The notes under the pieces are model-generated. The model saw nothing but the letters and a program-made list of their open reading frames with translations. It ran no database searches and was not told the DNA's origin. From assembly GCA_964619265.1 (NCBI GenBank), contig CAZUCE010000014.1:43287-107286 (forward strand): a DNA stretch of 64,000 nt, in the 5' to 3' direction. The stretch comes from CAZUCE01 sp964619265 (lineage in GTDB: Bacteria > Planctomycetota > UBA1135 > GCA-002686595). The translations under genes and the position numbers were made by a program. Below are positions 36,243-43,920 of the stretch, in pieces. The number at the start of each line of letters is the position of its first letter. The stretch's first letter is position 1.

Positions 36243-36322
36243 TCCAGCCGGACCGACCGGACTCTCTAGGGCGGCCGCGCTGACCCGCCGCAGGCGAAGA
36301 CTCCTCGCGTATCCTGTGCGGG

Positions 36323-37096
36323 ATGGTACCGCCTGACTCCCGCCGTGAATCGACCGATCCAGAGGCTCCCGCAGCTGCCCGTACCGTGCTACTCACGGGG
36401 GGCATCCGGGGGCTAGGACTGGCCTGTGCCCGCGAATTGGCTAGGGCCGGCTGGCGACCGCATTTGACCTACCGAACGAGTTCGTCTGCCGCGGAGCAGC
36501 TGACCGAGGAGTTCGGGGGGCGCTTGCACCAGGTCGACGCCACCCAACCGGGGGCCCTGACCGAGGTCGTTCGCGCCGTGGTGGCCACGGATGGGCGGCT
36601 CGATGCCTGCGTTCACTCGATCGGCGAATACGAAGCCGGTCCCCTGGAGCAAACCTCCACGGAGCGTTTGGGCCATCTGTTCCGCTCCAATGTGGAGTCC
36701 GCGGTCCATCTCATCGAGGCTGCGCGTCCGGCCCTGCGGAACAGCCGGGGAGCCGTGGTTCTGTTTGGATGTTCTTCCCTGGCCGGCCTGCGGGCCAGGC
36801 GCGGCGCCGCGGCCTATGTGGCCGCCAAGACGGCCCTGCTCGTGCTGGCCCGATCCTGGGCGCTCGAGGAAGGCCCGTTCGGCGTGCGCGTCAACATGGT
36901 TTCCCCCGGAATCAGCCCACACCCCGACGCTCACCCCGAGACCCACGACACGCGGCTCCTGCGATCGGTGGCTTTGGGGCGCCCTACGCCGCCGGAAGAT
37001 CTTGCGCGCGCCGTCGCGTTCCTGCTTTCGCCAGCGGCTTCCGAAATCACCGGCGTCGACCTCCCCGTCGACGGCGGATTCCTGCTGGGCGTCTGA
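36323..37096 (+). CDS. SDR family oxidoreductase (FabG-like)
   Basis: A 257-residue short-chain dehydrogenase. The cofactor motif is TGGIRGLG (residues 25-32, variant of TGxxxGxG), the catalytic Tyr165 and Lys169 lie in YVAAK, with a Ser in FGCSSLAG, and NMVSPG plus the C-terminal GVDLPVDGGFLLG follow as in FabG-type reductases. The catalytic tetrad looks intact. The substrate, which might be a 3-oxoacyl or sugar ketone, is not determinable. It is 56 bp upstream of an aldehyde dehydrogenase on the same strand and could act in the same oxidation series. Confidence 0.87.
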   Translation: MVPPDSRRESTDPEAPAAARTVLLTGGIRGLGLACARELARAGWRPHLTYRTSSSAAEQLTEEFGGRLHQVDATQPGALTEVVRAVVATDGRLDACVHSIGEYEAGPLEQTSTERLGHLFRSNVESAVHLIEAARPALRNSRGAVVLFGCSSLAGLRARRGAAAYVAAKTALLVLARSWALEEGPFGVRVNMVSPGISPHPDAHPETHDTRLLRSVALGRPTPPEDLARAVAFLLSPAASEITGVDLPVDGGFLLGV

Positions 37097-37152
37097 CCGC
37101 TCGGCTTCTCCAACCGGATCCCTCCCGGGCCACCCGTCCACCTGCAAATTCG

Positions 37153-38556
37153 ATGACTCCCCAAACAGCTGGCGCGCCTTCGGCGACCCGCGAGACCTTC
37201 GTCAATTTGGACCCGGCCACCGGCAAGGTCCTGTCTGAACTGCCCGTCGCCTCCCAAGCGGAGGTCCATACCGCCGTCCAGCGAGCTCGCGCTGCCAGCG
37301 AGGCCTGGGCCGGGCTGGAGCCGGGAGCTCGCCTGGAGCAGCTCGCCCGCGTGGCTCCGCGGATCGAGGCTCGCGCGGAGGAGATCGCTGACCTAATCAC
37401 CCGCGAGATGGGCAAGCCCCGGCGCGAGGCCCTTGCCGAAGTCCGCGGCCGTGCCGAAGGCCTTGTGGATTCGCTCGAAACCGCAAGGCGCGCCCTCGCG
37501 CCGATCGAGAGCGAACAGGGCAGTGTTCGCTCCATGGTGATTCACGAACCCCACGGTGTCGTTGCCGCGATCACCCCGTGGAACTTCCCGGTGGGCATGC
37601 CGATGTCCCTGCTCACCCCGGCGCTGGCCATGGGGAATGCGGTCGTCTTCAAGCCCAGCGAGCAGGTCCCCTTAACCGGCGCAGCCCTCCACGCCTGCTT
37701 TGCCGAGGAGCTCCCCGGTGGTGTGATGGAACTCGTTCAGGGTCCCGGACAAGTCGGGGCCCAGTTGGTCGACGAGGACGTCGACATGATCTCCTTCGTG
37801 GGCAGCCGCGACACGGGCCGGCGGATCATGGCTGCCGCCTCGGGAGGCCTCAAACGACTCGTGCTTGAACTCGGTGGCAAGGATCCGCTGGTCGTGTTCG
37901 CCGATGCCGACTTGGATGCTGCCGCCGAAGTCGCCGTCCGCCACTCGCTGCGCAACACCGGTCAGGTTTGCTGTAGCGTCGAGCGTGTCTACGTCGCGGA
38001 GGAAGTTGCGGGCGATTTCGAGCAGCGCGTCCAAGCTCTCGCCGCTGCTTGGACCGCAGGCAGTGGCTTTGATGATTCCGCCAAAATGGGCCCGCTTGTC
38101 TCCGCCGACCAGCGCGACAAAGTCGCTGCCCAAGTCGACGCGGCGCGCAGCCAGGGCGCTCGCGTTCTCACCGGGGCCGTCACGCCGGAGGGGCCCGGCA
38201 ACTTCTATCCCGCTACGGTGCTGGCCGACGTCACTCCTGAAATGAGCCTTGCTCGCGACGAGACCTTCGGTCCGGTCGTCACCCTGATGCGCTTCTCCGG
38301 CGAGGAACAGGAGGCCGTCCGGCTGGCCAACGACACCCCCTATGGATTGGGCGCCAACGTCTTTACGGCCGATACCGCCCGCGGCCTGCGCGTCGCCAAG
38401 CAAATCCGAAGCGGCCAGGTCGGGGTCAACCGTTACATGACCTCCGCCCCCGACGCGCCCTGGGTCGGACACCGCCACTCGGGCTTTGGCTTTGTGGGCG
38501 GCGTCGCTGGCTATCGCCAGTTCAGCGTCCCGAAGACCATTTCAGTTCAGGGCTGA
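37153..38556 (+). CDS. NAD(P)-dependent aldehyde dehydrogenase (succinate-semialdehyde type)
   Basis: A 467-residue ALDH. PWNFPVGMPMSLLTPALAMGN and FKPSEQVPLT form the cofactor region. Glu239 in LELGGKDP is the general base and Cys273 in NTGQVCCS the nucleophile, with an extra Cys274 beside it. ETFGPVV and the C-terminal SGFGFVGG are also conserved. Length and motif wording are closest to succinate-semialdehyde/GabD-type enzymes, but ALDH specificity is hard to read. The open frame extends upstream through the SDR gene; the ATG at 37153 is the first sensible start. It is convergent with the selenoprotein peroxiredoxin (120-bp gap). Confidence 0.92.
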   Translation: MTPQTAGAPSATRETFVNLDPATGKVLSELPVASQAEVHTAVQRARAASEAWAGLEPGARLEQLARVAPRIEARAEEIADLITREMGKPRREALAEVRGRAEGLVDSLETARRALAPIESEQGSVRSMVIHEPHGVVAAITPWNFPVGMPMSLLTPALAMGNAVVFKPSEQVPLTGAALHACFAEELPGGVMELVQGPGQVGAQLVDEDVDMISFVGSRDTGRRIMAAASGGLKRLVLELGGKDPLVVFADADLDAAAEVAVRHSLRNTGQVCCSVERVYVAEEVAGDFEQRVQALAAAWTAGSGFDDSAKMGPLVSADQRDKVAAQVDAARSQGARVLTGAVTPEGPGNFYPATVLADVTPEMSLARDETFGPVVTLMRFSGEEQEAVRLANDTPYGLGANVFTADTARGLRVAKQIRSGQVGVNRYMTSAPDAPWVGHRHSGFGFVGGVAGYRQFSVPKTISVQG

Positions 38557-38676
38557 CCGCAGGTTTTTGCGTTCTCGGGCGCTCAGCTTCAGACGTTTCG
38601 GAGCGGCCTCCTACGCGATTCCTCCGAGAAGCTCCGTGGCTTTTGGACCTGCGCGAACTGCGCTGGGCGTCTTGGG

Positions 38677-39186
38677 TCAGACGGATCCGTAGCGGGCCAA
38701 CAGGCCTGCGGCTTGGCCGCCAGGATCTTGGGTTTCGATGGCTTCTTCGAGGACGCCTTCGGGGGAGATGACGAAGGTCAGGCGACGGGCGTACCCGTCG
38801 GTGACCGCGTCACAGGCGCCGTAGGCAAGCCCCATCGAGCGTTCGGTGTCGCACAAAAGAAGGAACGGAAAGCCGTACTTGCTGGCAAAGGCAGCGTTGT
38901 CCGCTTGATTGTCGAAGGAGCAACCGAGCACGACTATGCCGGCGGCTTCGAGTTGGGGGCTTCGATCCCGGAAGCCCTGTCCTTGGGCCTTTCAGCCCGG
39001 CGTATCGGCCTTGGGGTAGAACCAAAGCACAATGCGCTTCCCGCGCAGTTCGGAAAGCCGAACGCGCGAACCGTCGTGGGCCACGACGTCGAAGTCGGGC
39101 GCGGAGTCCCCGGGACTCGGCATGGGGACGCGGCTACCGCCGGATTGGAGGAAGCGCTTGACGGCGGTCTTGAGCAGACGGAGCAA
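38677..39186 (-). CDS. Bcp-type peroxiredoxin with in-frame UGA at the peroxidatic residue (probable selenoprotein)
   Basis: One frame runs from a TTG at 39186 (or ATG 39123, giving 148 residues, the usual Bcp length) to the stop at 38677, interrupted only by TGA at 38992-38994. The text reads GDSAPDF, FYPKADTPG, then UGA, then GFRDRSPQLEAAGIVVLG, KYGFPFLLLCD and TFVISPEG. In Bcp/PrxQ enzymes the motif is FYPKxxTPGCT, so the UGA replaces exactly the peroxidatic Cys. Downstream homology continues without frame change, and a perfect hairpin follows. I interpret UGA as selenocysteine. The usual resolving Cys five residues later is absent; other Cys occur in VLGCS, LLCD and YGACD. It would reduce peroxides with high reactivity. 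Standard gene callers would split or truncate it. Confidence 0.82.
38957..38977 (-). promoter_or_regulatory. Candidate bacterial SECIS hairpin
   Basis: On the minus strand, 14 nt after the in-frame TGA (38994-38992), a perfect 7-bp stem forms: GGGCTTC (38977-38971) with GAAGCCC (38963-38957), loop CGGGATC. The apical loop begins about 21 nt after UGA, within the 16-37 nt spacing known for bacterial SECIS elements, and contains the expected GG. An extra G-C pair can close the loop to GGAT with a bulged C. The hairpin lies within the coding frame, as bacterial SECIS elements do. Confidence 0.7.
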
Positions 39187-39198
39187 GGCGGCCGCGGC

Positions 39199-39357
39199 TC
39201 AGGAAGGCGATGAGCTGGAGCCGAACAGACCCAGCCCACTCAAGATGGCAATGCCCAGACCGAGCATTCCGAGGGGATCGCCTCAGCAAAAGGTTTGGTT
39301 CATCCACACTCCGCCGGCGAGCGGCAGGAGCAGGAGCCATTTCAGGGGGCTTCTCAT
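39199..39357 (-). CDS. Short membrane-peptide ORF with in-frame Cys-UGA (tentative)
   Basis: From ATG 39357 the frame encodes MRSPLKWLLLLPLAGG and ends NQTFC at a TGA (39285-39283), a 24-residue signal-like peptide. Reading through, the same frame continues GDPLGMLGLGIAILSGLGLF and a Ser tail to a second TGA at 39201-39199. That gives 52 residues with a Cys-Sec pair if UGA is decoded. Immediately after the first UGA, GGCGATCCCC can pair with GGGCATTGCC (9 of 10 positions, 16-nt loop). It lies 12 nt upstream of the peroxiredoxin TTG in the same frame. The product may be a small membrane redox partner; equally, translation may simply stop at the first UGA. Confidence 0.35.
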
Positions 39358-39779
39358 AGAAGCAGGGGTAAGCGAAGCGGCAGCAGGCTGCAAGCTCGGT
39401 TCCGGCGAATTCGGCGGATCTGGGACGGGAGCCTGCGGTGCCAGTGCCCACAGCCGTGCCTACACGCTTGCTTCCATGCCCGCAGCCGTGCAGCCGTTCC
39501 CGCAGCCATGCAGCCACGCCCGGAGCCGTGGCAGCCCAGGGAGCCCGCGGCCGCAAGGCCAGAAGCCCGCGGTCGTCGCGTCCCAGCGCCCGGGGAAGCC
39601 GGCGGAGAAAGAGACCGAGTGGCCACACAGGCAGGCGCTGCCCGGTCGCAATTTTAGGCCGGGGTCCCTAACCTCCTCGGCCCGGCTTCGTGGCCGGCCG
39701 CGTTGGGCTAGAGCGCCTTGGCGGCCGATCCGGCAAGCCGGCTTCCGATTCGAATCCCCCTCAGCCGCTTTGTAATCCC
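39358..39779. other. Divergent intergenic region between peroxiredoxin unit and isocitrate dehydrogenase
   Basis: There are about 420 bases with no convincing gene; overlapping ORFs on both strands are Pro/Arg/Ala-rich and look spurious. It contains a degenerate 20-bp repeat cluster, listed separately, and should hold the promoters for the leftward selenoprotein unit and the rightward isocitrate dehydrogenase. Confidence 0.45.
39481..39540. repeat. Three degenerate 20-bp tandem units
   Basis: Units cgcagccgtgcagccgttcc, cgcagccatgcagccacgcc and cggagccgtggcagcccagg follow one another without gap, each holding two CAGCC cores. Partial copies precede them (cacagccgtgcc near 39450). They lie in the divergent promoter region and might bind a regulator or be neutral slippage products. 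Confidence 0.6.
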
Positions 39780-41000
39780 TTGGCCAAGATCTCCGTCAAA
39801 GGTCCCGTCGTCGAACTCGACGGTGACGAGATGACCCGCATCATCTGGGCGTTCATCAAGGATCGCTTGATCCTTCCCTACCTCGAGCTGGACATTCAGC
39901 GCTTCGACCTCGGCATTGAGAGCCGAGACGCGACCGATGACCAGATCACGGTCGACGCGGCGAACGCAATCTTGGAGTGCGGAGTCGGCATCAAGTGCGC
40001 GACCATTACGCCCGACGAAGATCGCGTCGAAGAGTTCGGCCTCAAGCGCATGTATCGCTCGCCAAACGGCACGATCCGGAACATCCTGGGCGGGACGGTG
40101 TTCCGTGAGCCGATCGTGTGCCAGAACGTGCCGCGGCTGGTGCCCGGCTGGACTCAACCGATCGTCATCGGCCGCCACGCCTTTGGCGATCAGTATCGGG
40201 CCACGGACTTCCTGGTCGATGGGCCCGGGAAATTGACCCTGCGCTTTGAACCCGAAGGGGGCGGCGAAGCGGTCGAGCGCGAGGTCTTCCAATTCACCGA
40301 GCCTGGCGTCGCGATGGGGATGTACAACCTCGACGAGTCGATCCGTGGCTTTGCGCGCGCCTGCCTCAACTACGGCTTGGACCGCAAATGGCCGGTTTAC
40401 TTGTCGACCAAGAACACGATCCTCAAGGCCTATGACGGGCGCTTCAAGGACCTGTTCGCCGAAGTCTTCGAGAAGGAGTTCGCGGGCAAGTTCAAGGCCG
40501 CCAACATCACCTACGAGCACCGCCTGATCGACGACATGGTCGCAGCCGCGCTCAAGTGGAACGGTGGATTCGTGTGGGCCTGCAAGAATTACGACGGCGA
40601 CGTCCAGTCGGACACCGTGGCCCAGGGCTTCGGCTCGCTGGGCATGATGTCTTCGCAGTTGATGACGCCGGATGGCAAGGTGGTTGAGGCCGAAGCGGCC
40701 CACGGCACGGTCACGCGTCACTACCGGGCTCATCAGCGCGGCGAGGAGACTTCGACCAACCCGATCGCCTCCATCTTTGCTTGGACCCGGGGGCTTGCGC
40801 ACCGGGCTAAGTTGGATGGCAACGCGGACCTCTCCAAATTTTGCGCCTCGCTCGAGGAGGTCTGCATCGAGACCGTCGAAGGCGGGCACATGACCAAGGA
40901 CCTGGCGTTGCTGGTGGGGGGCGAGACCCCCTGGCTAACGACCAACCAGTTCCTTGCGAAGCTCGACGAAGAGCTGAAAAAGAAGCTCGGCGCCGCCTAG
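39780..41000 (+). CDS. icd: NADP-dependent isocitrate dehydrogenase (homodimeric type)
   Basis: A 406-residue type II isocitrate dehydrogenase. The N-terminus LAKISVKGPVVELDGDEMTR matches the usual start of this family if the TTG at 39780 initiates; a GTG at 39690 would add a 30-residue tail that looks non-coding. Substrate and metal blocks YRSPNGTIRNILGGTVFREP, KWPVYLSTKNTILKAYDGRF, CKNYDGDVQSD and EAAHGTVTRHYR are intact. It converts isocitrate to 2-oxoglutarate and CO2 with NADPH production in the TCA cycle. It is unlinked to other TCA genes here and convergent with the ABC-system lipoprotein (33-bp gap). Confidence 0.95.
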   Translation: MAKISVKGPVVELDGDEMTRIIWAFIKDRLILPYLELDIQRFDLGIESRDATDDQITVDAANAILECGVGIKCATITPDEDRVEEFGLKRMYRSPNGTIRNILGGTVFREPIVCQNVPRLVPGWTQPIVIGRHAFGDQYRATDFLVDGPGKLTLRFEPEGGGEAVEREVFQFTEPGVAMGMYNLDESIRGFARACLNYGLDRKWPVYLSTKNTILKAYDGRFKDLFAEVFEKEFAGKFKAANITYEHRLIDDMVAAALKWNGGFVWACKNYDGDVQSDTVAQGFGSLGMMSSQLMTPDGKVVEAEAAHGTVTRHYRAHQRGEETSTNPIASIFAWTRGLAHRAKLDGNADLSKFCASLEEVCIETVEGGHMTKDLALLVGGETPWLTTNQFLAKLDEELKKKLGAA

Positions 41001-41033
41001 CGGGAACCCCCGCAGCCGGAGGCCGGCTTCGGT

Positions 41034-41945
41034 CTAAAAGCCTAGGTCTTCGAGCGCGCTCTCGAGCGCGTTCAGACCCTCCGCTTGGATCCCGAAGTAG
41101 CCGAGGCCAGCGCCTCGCGCCTCCGGGCTTTCCGCGGTGGGAAAAGTGACATGGACGGCGCGCTCCGGCGCGTCGGGCCAGACCTTGCCTTCCCACAGCA
41201 TCAGCATGGGACCCCGCGGGGAACTCGCCGGGAGATCGGAAGGCTCGGTGGTGGTGAGCTCCCAGCCGTAGCGCCTTGCCAGGTAGTCGTAGGCCGGGTG
41301 GGAGGCGAACAGGGCCAGGTTCGCGAGTCGAGGAGTCAGGTCTTGGAAGCGCCGATCCAAGGCATCGAATTGTTCGAGCAACGCGGCTTCCCGTTCGGCC
41401 AGGGTCTCCGTGAGCTGGGGCCAGCCCGGGCGCTCTTGCCTGAGCGCTTCGCTGATCGCGAGCGCTTGCTCACGCGCGAGCAACGGGTCGAGCCAGGTGT
41501 GTCCGTCAAAGCCCTCGTGGGTGTGTTCGCCGGGCCCGTGGCTATGGGTGACCGTCTCCTGCTCGATCCACTGATCGCGAAAGCCGCTCGAGGTTTGCAG
41601 GTGACGGCTGTCCGGCAAGCTGGCGTGGTCGAGCCACTTCTCGAAGCCCGCACCGTTGCTGATCACCAGTTGCGCGCCGCGGAACACCTCGAGCGCATCG
41701 CGGGTCGGCTGCCAGATCGCGGGATCTTCACCCGGTGGCAGCGGCAGCCGCACTTCGAGTTGCTCGCCCAGGAGTTCGCGGGCGAATTCGGCTAGGGGGA
41801 AGAACGTCGCCGCGACGTAGGGCGAGCCGCTGGGAGGGGCTTGGCCGGGATCTTGGCCACAGGCGAACAGGAGCGGCAGCAGGAGCAAAGCCCCACGGGG
41901 TGAGGCTAGAGGGGAGGCAGCCAGGGCCAAGCGGAGGTGAACCAT
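41034..41945 (-). CDS. ZnuA-like metal-binding substrate-binding lipoprotein
   Basis: A 303-residue protein of the zinc/manganese solute-binding family. The signal ends LLPLLFACGQ, a lipobox. FFPLAEFARELLG starts the mature fold. A His-rich loop HSHGPGEHTHEGFDGHTWLDP combines the charged metal loop with the DxHxWLDP ligand region, and FASHPAYDYLARRYGW supplies another ligand. Canonical partners would be ZnuB and ZnuC, yet the gene directly upstream (13 bp) encodes an FtsX-type permease and the ATPase beyond that is LolD/MacB-like. The protein may therefore deliver or sense metal for a different transport mechanism. It is last of a four-gene minus-strand series. Confidence 0.88.
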   Translation of the reverse strand: MVHLRLALAASPLASPRGALLLLPLLFACGQDPGQAPPSGSPYVAATFFPLAEFARELLGEQLEVRLPLPPGEDPAIWQPTRDALEVFRGAQLVISNGAGFEKWLDHASLPDSRHLQTSSGFRDQWIEQETVTHSHGPGEHTHEGFDGHTWLDPLLAREQALAISEALRQERPGWPQLTETLAEREAALLEQFDALDRRFQDLTPRLANLALFASHPAYDYLARRYGWELTTTEPSDLPASSPRGPMLMLWEGKVWPDAPERAVHVTFPTAESPEARGAGLGYFGIQAEGLNALESALEDLGF

Positions 41946-41958
41946 CGGTGGGCAGGGG

Positions 41959-43128
41959 CTAGAGCCAGCGTGTGGGGTCGGGGTGGAAGCGAATCCAGGC
42001 GCCGATCAGCAGGGCGAATAGACCCGCTGCGACGAGCAAGGCTGCCAACAGGAAGGCGCCGTGCAGGGCCATTCGGCTGGAGCGCGGAGCGCCCAGCCGA
42101 TCGAGCGCACGCCATTCGGTTTCGCGCAGCCGGCTGGAGAGCGCGACGACGACCGCCGCGAGCGCCAAGGTTCCAGCGCCGAGCACGCCGGACAGGATTC
42201 GAATGAAGCGCTCAAGGTCGAGCACGCGCGAGAGCAGCAGATCGATTTCTTTCCGAGCTGAGACCACTTGGTGAGTGCCGGCCAGATCCACGCGGGTCTC
42301 GATCAGGGTCGCGGCCTTGGTGTCCACGGGAAAAAGCAGCACGAAGCTGATCGGAAGTTCTTCGCGCGCAGCGTGCAGGTGAAAGCTGGCCAGGTTTTCC
42401 GGACGGATCGACTCGAAGGACAGGACCGCTTGCGACAGGATGCGGCTCGACTCGGATTCGGCCATGACGAGCTCGGGGTCCGTTTCAGGATCGACCTCCT
42501 CGTGACCGTGGTAAAGGCCTTCGATCACCCAGCCGGTTCGCAGGTCGGCGAACACCGCGCGGTCATCGGGCGTACCCGTTTCGGCCAGCACACCGACCAC
42601 CGGCATCTGCAGCGTTTGAGGCCGCGACACGTCGAAGCTGCGTGTTGGGTCGGAAAACACCACATCGCCCGGACCCAGGCCCAGTTCCTGGGCGACGGCG
42701 AACCCGAGTACGCACTCTCCGAGAATCAACGGCAGTCCGCCGCGGACGGCGTACAGCTCGCGCTGTTCGAAGTACTCCGGAGAAGTGCACACGAGCGGGA
42801 ATTCGCGCACGGTTCCTGCACGAAGAACGGGTACGGAAAGAACCCGCGGATCCTCGCGCAGCTCATCCAGGAACGCCGCGCGACAGCCGGGAATTTCTCC
42901 GCCGCGGAAGGTGAGCGCTTCGAGCACCAGATCGAGCCGACTGCCCAGCGCGCCGCCGATCAGGGGCGTTTGCTCCGCGCGGGCCGTTAGGTCCGCGCGC
43001 AGACGTGCCGTCGTCCAGCTGGTGGCCGCTGGCAGGAAGGCTACCAGGGCCAAGGCGAGCGCGATCAAGCCTGCTGGCCAGGGGTTGGCGCGCAGATAGC
43101 GGGCCGTGAGGTAGGCGATGTTCTTCAC
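41959..43128 (-). CDS. FtsX/LolC-type ABC permease, short form
   Basis: A 389-residue permease. One helix near the N-terminus (about residues 16-38) is followed by a periplasmic domain of about 260 residues, then helices at about 310-332 and 350-378. The cytosolic loop SSRLRETEWRALDRLGAPRS matches the FtsX signature (R..E....R.LGA). The usual fourth C-terminal helix of MacB/LolC proteins seems absent: the protein ends soon after the third helix. The GTG start at 43128 falls in the last copy of a 17-bp tandem array that repeats a ribosome-binding site and GTG. Works with the ATPase upstream and probably the ZnuA-like lipoprotein downstream. Confidence 0.85.
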   Translation of the reverse strand: MKNIAYLTARYLRANPWPAGLIALALALVAFLPAATSWTTARLRADLTARAEQTPLIGGALGSRLDLVLEALTFRGGEIPGCRAAFLDELREDPRVLSVPVLRAGTVREFPLVCTSPEYFEQRELYAVRGGLPLILGECVLGFAVAQELGLGPGDVVFSDPTRSFDVSRPQTLQMPVVGVLAETGTPDDRAVFADLRTGWVIEGLYHGHEEVDPETDPELVMAESESSRILSQAVLSFESIRPENLASFHLHAAREELPISFVLLFPVDTKAATLIETRVDLAGTHQVVSARKEIDLLLSRVLDLERFIRILSGVLGAGTLALAAVVVALSSRLRETEWRALDRLGAPRSSRMALHGAFLLAALLVAAGLFALLIGAWIRFHPDPTRWL

Positions 43129-43225
43129 GGTGTCTCTCGCTTCACAGTGTCTCTCGCTTCACAGTATCCCTCGGTTCACAGTATCCCTCGGTTCACAGTG
43201 TCCTGCTCTTCAAGGTGTCACCGCG
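43124..43225. repeat. 17-bp tandem array carrying repeated ribosome-binding site and GTG
   Basis: Six consecutive 17-bp units span from the last codons of the ATPase gene to the first codons of the permease gene. On the coding (minus) strand they read CCGAGGGATACTGTGAA or GCGAGAGACACTGTGAA, with the outer units more diverged. Each contains a purine-rich Shine-Dalgarno-like GAGGGA/GAGAGA 5-7 nt before GTG; the final unit gives the real permease start. As 17 is not a multiple of three, the GTGs fall in all three frames. Confidence 0.85.
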
Positions 43226-43920
43226 TTCGCGCCCTTGAGCTCGGCCACGCGACTTGGCCCGGACTCACCGGCGATCAGCTCCACGTGGCGCGTTGCGAGA
43301 TCGACGAGCGAGGGATCGTGGGTGGTGAACAGAATCGCCGCGCCGGCTTCCAGCGATTCGCGAATCAGCAGTTCGGCGGCTTCGCGGGCCGTGCGGGGAT
43401 CCAGGGATCCGGTGGGTTCGTCGGCTAGCACGAGTCCGGGGCGTGTAACGAGGGCGCGGGCCAGCGCGACCCGTTGTTGTTCGCCGCCGGACAACCGCGA
43501 AGGGCGCCGCTCGAGCTTGTTCCCGAGCCCGAGGCGTTCGAGGAGCTCGCGCGCTCGTTCGATGGCTTCCCGTCGGTCGAAGCCAGCCAGCCGCGCCGGC
43601 AGGATCACGTTTTCAAGCGCGCCCAGGTAGTCGATCAGCGCCAAGTCCTGCAGGACCTGTCCGATGCCAGCGAGGCGCAAGCGCCTGCGGGCCGCGTCCG
43701 AGGTGCCGTGCAGCGCGAGGTCACCCAGCCAAATTTCGCCGGCGGCCGGATGGAAAACGCCGGCTGCTAGGGCCAGGAGCGTTGACTTCCCCGAGCCGCT
43801 TCGGCCGGTCAAGACCACGGCTTCGCCCGCGCGCAGCTCCAAATTCTCTACGTGCAGGGCGAAGCCTGAGTTCGCATAGGTGTGCTCGACGCCTTGCAGG
43901 GCGAGCCGGCGGTCGCTCAA
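43210..43920 (-). CDS. ABC transporter ATP-binding protein, LolD/MacB type
   Basis: A 236-residue ABC ATPase with Walker A (LTGRSGSGKSTLL), Q-loop (IGQVLQDLALID), signature (RLSGGEQQRVALARAL), Walker B (LVLADEPTGSLD) and switch His (FTTHDPS). LSGGEQQRVAIARAL-like text and GSLD are typical of LolD/MacB/FtsE ATPases that pair with FtsX-type permeases. The TTG at 43920 is chosen as start because it overlaps the TGA of the upstream gene (TTGA) and is preceded by a strong GGAGGAG at optimal distance. The longer frame to 44016 lies inside the neighbour. Confidence 0.9.
   Translation of the reverse strand: MSDRRLALQGVEHTYANSGFALHVENLELRAGEAVVLTGRSGSGKSTLLALAAGVFHPAAGEIWLGDLALHGTSDAARRRLRLAGIGQVLQDLALIDYLGALENVILPARLAGFDRREAIERARELLERLGLGNKLERRPSRLSGGEQQRVALARALVTRPGLVLADEPTGSLDPRTAREAAELLIRESLEAGAAILFTTHDPSLVDLATRHVELIAGESGPSRVAELKGANAVTP

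Noticed and set aside
38677..39186. Reading the peroxiredoxin as a pseudogene or sequencing error.
   Set aside because: Homology continues in the same frame on both sides, the only lesion is UGA exactly at the catalytic Cys codon, and a hairpin at SECIS distance follows; Sec explains all three.
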